From an uncultured Acidobacteriia bacterium (lineage in GTDB: Bacteria > Acidobacteriota > Terriglobia > Bryobacterales > Bryobacteraceae): a stretch of 38,026 nt of DNA. Shown here one piece after another: positions 30,286 to 38,026 of this stretch. The notes below the pieces were generated by a model. It saw only the letters and a list, made by a program, of their open reading frames with translations. It made no database searches and was not told the DNA's origin. Positions within the stretch are counted from its first letter, which is position 1; the number at the start of each line of letters is the position of its first letter. A program made the translations under genes and the position numbers. The stretch is from NCBI GenBank assembly GCA_903929755.1, contig CAIYVZ010000017.1:1-38026 (forward strand), given 5' to 3'.

Positions 30286-31163
30286 TGGACAGACGTACCT
30301 TCCTCGCTGCCACTTCTGCCGCACTGACTGCTTCTGCCCAGACGCCTCCGCTGACCATCGACTCACACGTCCACGCCTTCAAACACGACCCGGCATTTCC
30401 ATTCGCCGCCGGGGCAAAACCTCCCGCCGAAGACGCTTCCGCAGAGATGCTGCTTGACCTGATGAAGGCCAATGGCGTTGCCCGGACCGTCATCATTCAG
30501 GTGATCCACTATAAGTGGGATAACAGCTACCTGGCCGATGTTCTGAAGCGGTACCCGAAGACGTTCCACGGTGTGGCCCGTGTTAATCCCGAAGACCCGG
30601 CAGCCCCCGACCACCTGAGCAAACTCACGGAGCAGGGCTTCCGCGGTGTCCGCATCAGCCCTTCAGCCAACGCCGACGGCAACTGGATTCAGGGTCCGTT
30701 GATGCCGCCGCTGTGGAAGCGCTGCGCGGAGCTGCAAGTCCCGATGACGGTCCTGACACCCGTTACCCGGATGCCCGACTTAGTGCCACTCATCGAGCGC
30801 AATCCGGAACTAACCGTAGTTATCGACCACATGGCCGATTCGCCGCTGGCCGACCCCGCGAAACTTGACTTACTGCTCGCTTTGCAGCGTTATCCGAAGG
30901 TCTACGTCAAGATCTCGCATATGTGGTCGCTCTCGAAGCAACCGTATCCCTACCCCGACTCCAGGACCCAAGTCAAACGTCTCTTCGACCGTTTCGGAGC
31001 GAAGCGGCTGATGTGGGGTACGGACTGGCCGGTGTCCCTAAAAGAATTGACCTACGCACAAGCCGTCGAACTGTTCCGGAAGCATCTCGACTTCCTGAAC
31101 AGTGACGACCTGGCGCAGGTCCTTGGCAAGACGGTTCAACAGGTCTGGCCTTTCGGCCTGTAA
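30285..31163 (+). CDS. Tat-exported amidohydrolase-2 (TIM-barrel) protein
   Basis: The 292-residue protein starts at ATG 30285, sharing one base with the upstream stop (TGATG). The N-terminus MDRRTFLAATSAALTASAQ is a twin-arginine signal. The Amidohydro_2 motifs are IDSHVHAF (HxH metal pair), GFRGVRISPSANADG, VVIDHMAD and RLMWGTDWPVS (metal Asp). Members hydrolyse lactones or decarboxylate cyclic acids; the substrate here is unknown. It closes the DSD1-DUF6282-amidohydrolase set. Its stop is immediately next to the stop of the convergent amidohydrolase gene, with no bases between. Confidence 0.83.
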   Translation: MDRRTFLAATSAALTASAQTPPLTIDSHVHAFKHDPAFPFAAGAKPPAEDASAEMLLDLMKANGVARTVIIQVIHYKWDNSYLADVLKRYPKTFHGVARVNPEDPAAPDHLSKLTEQGFRGVRISPSANADGNWIQGPLMPPLWKRCAELQVPMTVLTPVTRMPDLVPLIERNPELTVVIDHMADSPLADPAKLDLLLALQRYPKVYVKISHMWSLSKQPYPYPDSRTQVKRLFDRFGAKRLMWGTDWPVSLKELTYAQAVELFRKHLDFLNSDDLAQVLGKTVQQVWPFGL

Positions 31164-32117
31164 CTACAACTTCGGCTGCGACGGGTCGCGGTGAACCCAC
31201 TTATAGGCGGCGAGTGAGTTCTTCCAGAAGTACTTGTTGGCCGCTTCGGCTCCCTTTGCTTCGAAGTAGGCGCGGACGATTTTGAGCTCGACGGGGTACT
31301 CGGCGTATTGGTCGCTGTTGGGCCAGTCGCTGCCGTAGAGGAGGCGATCTTCGCCGAACGTCGCCCACATTTCGTCAATAGTGGCTTTGTAGACGGCCGG
31401 GTTTTCTTCGGTCTTACCGTTGACCTTCTTCACGACACCGGAGACTTTGGCGAAGACCTGTTTGCGCTTGCCCAGTTCGGCGAGATCCATCTGGTATTTG
31501 CGGAGAACCTTCGGGTCGGAGGGGCGTTCCATTCGCGGCAGGTGGTCGAGAACGACGCGGAGGGTCGGGACCTTGTCGGTGAGGCGGACGAGGTCGGCGA
31601 TGAGCTGGGGCGTGGGGTTGGCGGAGTCCATCACGAGATCGGCATCGGCGAGGGCTTTGATGCCGGCGATGAATTCGGGCTTACCGATCATGGCGGTGAA
31701 ATCGCGATCCCAGAGGTTTCCGTAGCGGATGCCACGGAAGATGGGGTTCTTGTGGAGACGGTCGAGTTGCGAGCGGAACTCGGGCTTTTCGGGTTCCAGG
31801 TCGCCGATGTGGCCGACGAGGAACTTCTCTTTCGCGGCGATGTCGAGAACCCACTGGTTGTCATCGAACCAGGGGCTGGCTTCGACTTCAATGGCTCCGA
31901 CGACGCCGAGGGGCTGGGCGATCTTTTTCAGGCGATCGGGCAGCGCGGTCTTGTAGAGGACCGTGTCGGTCTTCGGGGGCCACGGCACGCCCTGTTTGCG
32001 ATTCACATCGAACAGGTGGATGTGGCAATCGATGATCGGGATCTTCATGTCAGCGTTCAGGGCTGCGGCGGCGACACCTGCCGCAGCGGAAGTTTGGAGA
32101 AAAGTTCGTCGGTTCAT
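31164..32117 (-). CDS. Tat-exported amidohydrolase-2 (TIM-barrel) protein
   Basis: The 317-residue protein has a Tat signal (MNRRTFLQTSAAAGVAAAAL) and the Amidohydro_2 features IIDCHIHLFDVN, FRGIRYGNLWDRD, LRVVLDHLPRM and RLLYGSDWPNSDQ. It resembles L-fuconolactonase/L-rhamnono-lactonase-type hydrolases. It differs clearly in sequence from the convergent amidohydrolase at 30285-31163, so the pair is not a recent duplication. Its ATG overlaps the stop of the globin-ankyrin gene by four bases, making it the last gene of the DUF1553 operon. Confidence 0.84.
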   Translation of the reverse strand: MNRRTFLQTSAAAGVAAAALNADMKIPIIDCHIHLFDVNRKQGVPWPPKTDTVLYKTALPDRLKKIAQPLGVVGAIEVEASPWFDDNQWVLDIAAKEKFLVGHIGDLEPEKPEFRSQLDRLHKNPIFRGIRYGNLWDRDFTAMIGKPEFIAGIKALADADLVMDSANPTPQLIADLVRLTDKVPTLRVVLDHLPRMERPSDPKVLRKYQMDLAELGKRKQVFAKVSGVVKKVNGKTEENPAVYKATIDEMWATFGEDRLLYGSDWPNSDQYAEYPVELKIVRAYFEAKGAEAANKYFWKNSLAAYKWVHRDPSQPKL

Positions 32118-33070
32118 TTCAGTCCTTTGTACCAGATGGCAGGTTGGCGGCAGTTACGGGCTCGCATCAGAGGGGTGTCCCCTTTGGTGTCACGGGCGTT
32201 GATATCGGCTCCGCAGGCGAGAAGGGCTTCGGCGATGGCGTTGTGGCCGCGGCGGGCGGCCATGTGAAGCGGGGTGCAGTGTTTGACTCCATCGGCCGCG
32301 TTGGGGTCGGCTCCGGCGTCTACCAGGGCACGGACTACGTCAGGGCCCGTTTCGGAGCCGCATTCGTTGGCCACGCAGTAGAGCGGGGTGTGGTGGCCAG
32401 CTGTTTGTTCGTTGGGGTCGGAGCCGAGGGTCAGCAGGAGATTGACGAAGCGGAGGTCTCCGGCGGCGGCCGCGTTGTGGAGGAGGGTTCGTCCGGCGAA
32501 GCGTTCGCGGATGATTTGTGCATCGGACTGGATGGCTGCGGCGGCGTGGTCGTGCAGTCTGGGGCGGTTGCTGCGGAGCATCAGAGAGAGGATTCCGCAG
32601 CGTACGGAGGCATGGAACAGGTTCAGGTCGGGGTAGTCGGCGAGGGCGATGGCTTCGTCGTCGTTGTTGCTTCGCACGGCTGCGACAAGCGCATCAAGCA
32701 TCGTCTGGGCGGTCCAGCGTTTTGCCAGTTCGGGTGACTTGAGGGGACCGGGTTCCTGGTGGATGAGGTACTTAGAGGTTTGGCGGAAGAAGTCGAGGAG
32801 GTCGGTGTCAGCACAGGCGTTTTGCATGCAGGCCAACCAGGCGGCGCGGTGCTCGGGCGTGAGTTTGAAGCGTGCATGGGACTCGCGCAGGCTGAGCCAC
32901 CAGCGCTTTTGGTCATTGCCGCCCGTATTCAGAAACTGCATGAGGAAAGCGGCGAATTCGTTGATGGCGCAGGTGAAGGTTTTGCCGGGGAAGAGCGGGC
33001 GCAGGACTGGATTGAGCGCAACTCGGGCGTAGAACGCAGTCGAGAGGCGCTGGCAGTCCTGCGGGCTCAT
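32114..33070 (-). CDS. Truncated hemoglobin-ankyrin repeat fusion protein
   Basis: The protein has 318 residues from ATG 33070; the frame is open further upstream but only as a shadow of the DUF1501 gene. Residues 1-90 read as a truncated-hemoglobin-like globin: LSTAFYARVALNPVLRPLFPG (A-B helices), INEFAAFLMQFLNTGG (E helix), and SLRESHARFKLTPEHRAAWLACM with the likely proximal heme ligand His65. Residues 91-190 are helical and unassigned. Ankyrin repeats follow at about 193-225 (GRTLLHNAAAAGDLRFVNLLLTLGSDPN), 228-259 and 265-297 (CTPLHMAARRG), with a fourth cut short after GDTPLMRARNC. No signal peptide, so it is probably cytoplasmic, unlike its exported neighbours. It overlaps both by four bases. 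A heme-based sensing role is possible; heme binding is unproven. Confidence 0.75.
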   Translation of the reverse strand: MSPQDCQRLSTAFYARVALNPVLRPLFPGKTFTCAINEFAAFLMQFLNTGGNDQKRWWLSLRESHARFKLTPEHRAAWLACMQNACADTDLLDFFRQTSKYLIHQEPGPLKSPELAKRWTAQTMLDALVAAVRSNNDDEAIALADYPDLNLFHASVRCGILSLMLRSNRPRLHDHAAAAIQSDAQIIRERFAGRTLLHNAAAAGDLRFVNLLLTLGSDPNEQTAGHHTPLYCVANECGSETGPDVVRALVDAGADPNAADGVKHCTPLHMAARRGHNAIAEALLACGADINARDTKGDTPLMRARNCRQPAIWYKGLK

Positions 33071-34466
33071 GCGAGCAGCTCCGGGATGAGGTTGCCTTTG
33101 ACGTCGGTGAGGCGGTAGTGACGGCCCTGGTACTTGTAGGTGAGGCGTTTGTGGTCGATGCCGAGGCAGTGCATCATGGTGGCGTGGAGGTCGTGGACCT
33201 CGACGGGGTTCTGGGTGATGTTGTAGCTGAAGTCGTCGGTTTCTCCGTAGCTGATGCCGGGTTTGATGCCTCCTCCGGCCATCCAGAGGGAGAAGCAGCG
33301 GGGGTGGTGGTCGCGTCCGTAATTGACGTCGGTGAGGACGCCCTGGGAGTAGACGGTGCGGCCGAATTCCCCTCCCCAGACGACGAGGGTGTCTTTGAGG
33401 AGGCCGCGGCGCTTGAGGTCGATGACGAGGGCGGCGGAGGGCTGGTCGGTCTGCAGGCACTGGCCTCGGACCTCTTTGGGGAGGTTGGAGTGCGCGTCCC
33501 AGCCACGGTGGAAGAGTTGCACGAAGCGGACGCCGCGCTCGGCCATGCGACGGGCGAGGATGCAGTTGGCGGCGTAGGTTCCGGGGGTGCGGGAATCGGG
33601 GCCGTAGAGCTCAAAGGTGGATTCGGGCTCGTTCGACAGGTCAGTTAGTTCGGGGACGGAGTGCTGCATCCGGTAGGCCATTTCGTACTGGCCGATGCGG
33701 GCTTCGATTTCGGGGTCGGGATCGGCGGCGGTGCGGATTTTGTTGAGCTTCGCGAGGTCGTCGAGGAAGTGGCGACGGGCGGAATCTTCGTAGCCTTCGG
33801 GGTTGGAGAGATAGAGGACGGGGTCGGCACCGGAGCGGAATTTGACGCCCTGGTGTTGGGTGGGCATGAAGCCGGAGGACCACTGGCGGTCGGCGAGGGC
33901 CTGGGTGTTGCCGACGCCCTGGGAGACCATGACGACGAAGGCGGGGAGGTCCTTGTTTTCGGTGCCGAGACCCCAGGAGACCCAGGAGCCGATGCTGGGG
34001 CGGCCGGCGAGCTGGAAGCCGGTCTGGAAGAAGGTGACGGCGGGGTCGTGGTTGATGGCGACGGTGGTCATGCTGCGGATGACGCAGATGTCGTCGGCGA
34101 TTTTGGAGGTATGGGGCAGGAGTTCGCTGAGCCACTGGCCGCTTTGGCCGTGTTGGGCGAATTTGAAGATGGAGGGGGCGATGGGGAATTTTGCCTGGAA
34201 GGCGGTCATGCCGGTGAGGCGCTGGCCCTGGCGGATTTCGTCGGGGAGGTCTTTGGCGAACTGGGTTTTGAGGGCGGGTTTGTGGTCGAAGAGGTCGAGC
34301 TGGGAGGGGGCTCCGTGCTGGAAGAGGTAGATGACGCGTTTGGCGGTGGGGGGGAAGTGGGGGAGCGCGCCTGGGGTTTGGTCGTCTGCGAGGAGCGTGG
34401 AGAGGGCGGCGGCTCCGAGGGTCATGGAGGGGAGGCGAAGGAGGTCGCGGCGGGAGAAGGGGCTGG

Positions 34467-34470
<4 letters not shown>
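33067..34470 (-). CDS. Tat-exported DUF1501 protein
   Basis: The protein has 467 residues from ATG 34470; a longer open frame upstream is a shadow of the DUF1553 gene. It begins with a Tat signal (SRRDLLRLPSMTLGAAALSTLL), then RVIYLFQHGAPSQLDLFDHKP and the alkaline-phosphatase/sulfatase-like DUF1501 pattern: VVWGGEFGRTVYSQG, GRDHHPRCFSLWMAGGGIKPG and the end VHDLHATMMHCLGIDHKRLTYKYQGRHYRLTDV. DUF1501 genes regularly sit beside PSCyt1-DUF1549-DUF1553 genes, as here, where the overlap is ATGA. The pair is believed to act outside the cytoplasm, possibly on polysaccharide or sulfated substrates; activity is not established. Confidence 0.9.
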
Positions 34471-37568
<3,098 letters not shown>

Positions 37569-37621
37569 CGTTCTGTATTTTACGGCTTTGTGGGTGGGGC
37601 GTGGGGAGGCTGGGATCGGGT

Positions 37622-37679
37622 GCCGGGAAAACCCGGCAAAACCCGGCGAAATGGGTGGTTTTGGGGTGAAAAACCCGGC
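37622..37679. repeat. AAACCCGGC repeats and hairpin upstream of the DUF1553 gene
   Basis: AAACCCGGC occurs three times (37629-37637, 37639-37647, 37671-37679). GCCGGG at 37622-37627 forms a 6-bp hairpin with the first copy around AAAA. They lie 54-111 bases before ATG 37568 on its 5' side, where a promoter or operator for the four-gene operon is expected. Between here and about 37890 I see no gene; the stretch is part of the 37569-38026 noncoding end. Confidence 0.45.
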
Positions 37680-37891
37680 GAAACGGGGGTGCTGGATTTC
37701 GGGAAGCCATTTGTTTTGAGGCAGATCAGTGGGTTCGTTTCGTAAAAAACACATTTTGCCGGTTTCCAGGGGGTGGGTAAGGCGGTTGGGGCCTGGATTT
37801 TGCATTGCGTTCTTCATCTCGATTGAATTGGAACATGGGGGACGTGCAGGATCTGGCGGGTGGGGATGTAAGTGGTTGATTCTGTGGGTGG

Positions 37892-38026
37892 GGATTCCGA
37901 GGCATGTCGATCAGCATTCCGAAGTGATGTCGATCACGATTCCGAGATGAAGCCGATCAGCATTCCGATCTGATGCCGATCACTTTACGAATGTAGTATC
38001 GGAATGGTGATCGGCATCAGATCGGA
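37892..38026. repeat. 23-bp repeats with inverted copy, probable IS21-type element end
   Basis: Three near-identical 23-bp units of the form GATCASSATTCCGANNTGAWGYC lie head to tail at 37909-37931, 37932-37954 and 37955-37977. A degraded unit precedes them (from about 37892) and a diverged one follows (37978-38000). The last 20 bases of the window (38007-38026) are the exact inverse of 37964-37983. Multiple short direct repeats inside each terminus are a feature of IS21-family elements, and this GATCGGCATCA-type sequence looks familiar from them. No transposase gene is inside the window. Confidence 0.5.

Noticed and set aside
33071-33460. Upstream extension of the globin-ankyrin frame to 448 codons
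   Set aside because: The extra part is a shadow of DUF1501 coding sequence. ATG 33070 begins the globin domain with an ATGA overlap.
37569-37817. N-terminal extension of the DUF1553 protein
   Set aside because: The Pro-rich extension precedes a standard signal peptide and runs through intergenic repeats; no export protein would have it.

Overview
The window looks like chromosomal DNA of a GC-rich soil-type Acidobacteriota, most likely of the Solibacter/Bryobacter lineage. This rests on recalled gene content, not on a search. The signs are a PSCyt1/DUF1549/DUF1553 plus DUF1501 gene pair, several Tat-exported amidohydrolases with RRTFL signals, two cytochrome/PQQ-type quinoproteins, a DUF6282 protein and a ThuA-domain protein. 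No phage, CRISPR array, rRNA or replication origin was seen. The last ~130 bp are 23-bp repeats with a 20-bp inverted copy, resembling the ends of an IS21-type insertion sequence, so this may be a contig that stops in a mobile element.

Layout. 1-1.05 kb: twin palindromic repeats, a decapitated EamA transporter, and two small minus-strand genes (DUF4342 and a membrane peptide). 1.1-3.9 kb: a secreted DUF5117-type zinc metalloprotease and tRNA-Arg(CCG). 4.1-9.2 kb: two PQQ-type dehydrogenases facing each other, both with the Asp-x-Asp signature of lanthanide-dependent enzymes; a decayed copy of a quinoprotein tail and a 26-residue peptide gene lie between them, and a ThuA-domain protein lies upstream of the second. 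9.2-15.3 kb: a thioredoxin-fold protein, an unknown, an unusual zinc-ribbon SDR with tadA, a small exported protein, an FMN alpha-hydroxyacid oxidase divergent from a MerR regulator with an eight-cysteine mini-protein, and a cytochrome c. 15.4-17.9 kb: plsC and a long-chain acyl-CoA synthetase. 17.9-20.9 kb: a Spy/LTXXQ-like periplasmic protein divergent from a histidine kinase/response regulator pair. 20.9-24.3 kb: an anchored unknown, then two methyltransferases and a Wzt-like ABC ATPase overlapping by 4 bp each.

24.3-31.2 kb looks like amino-acid/hydroxy-acid catabolism: an aminotransferase coupled (TAATG) to a YdiJ-like FAD/Fe-S dehydrogenase runs left, and a D-threonine-aldolase-like PLP enzyme coupled to DUF6282 and amidohydrolase genes runs right. 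31.2-37.6 kb is one minus-strand operon in which every junction is an ATGA overlap: PSCyt1-DUF1549-LamG-DUF1553, DUF1501, a truncated-hemoglobin/ankyrin fusion, and a Tat-exported amidohydrolase.

The most unusual unit is the globin-ankyrin protein inside the DUF1553/DUF1501 operon. The next most interesting are the lanthanide-type quinoproteins without the usual vicinal cysteines, and the zinc-ribbon SDR that lacks the catalytic tyrosine.
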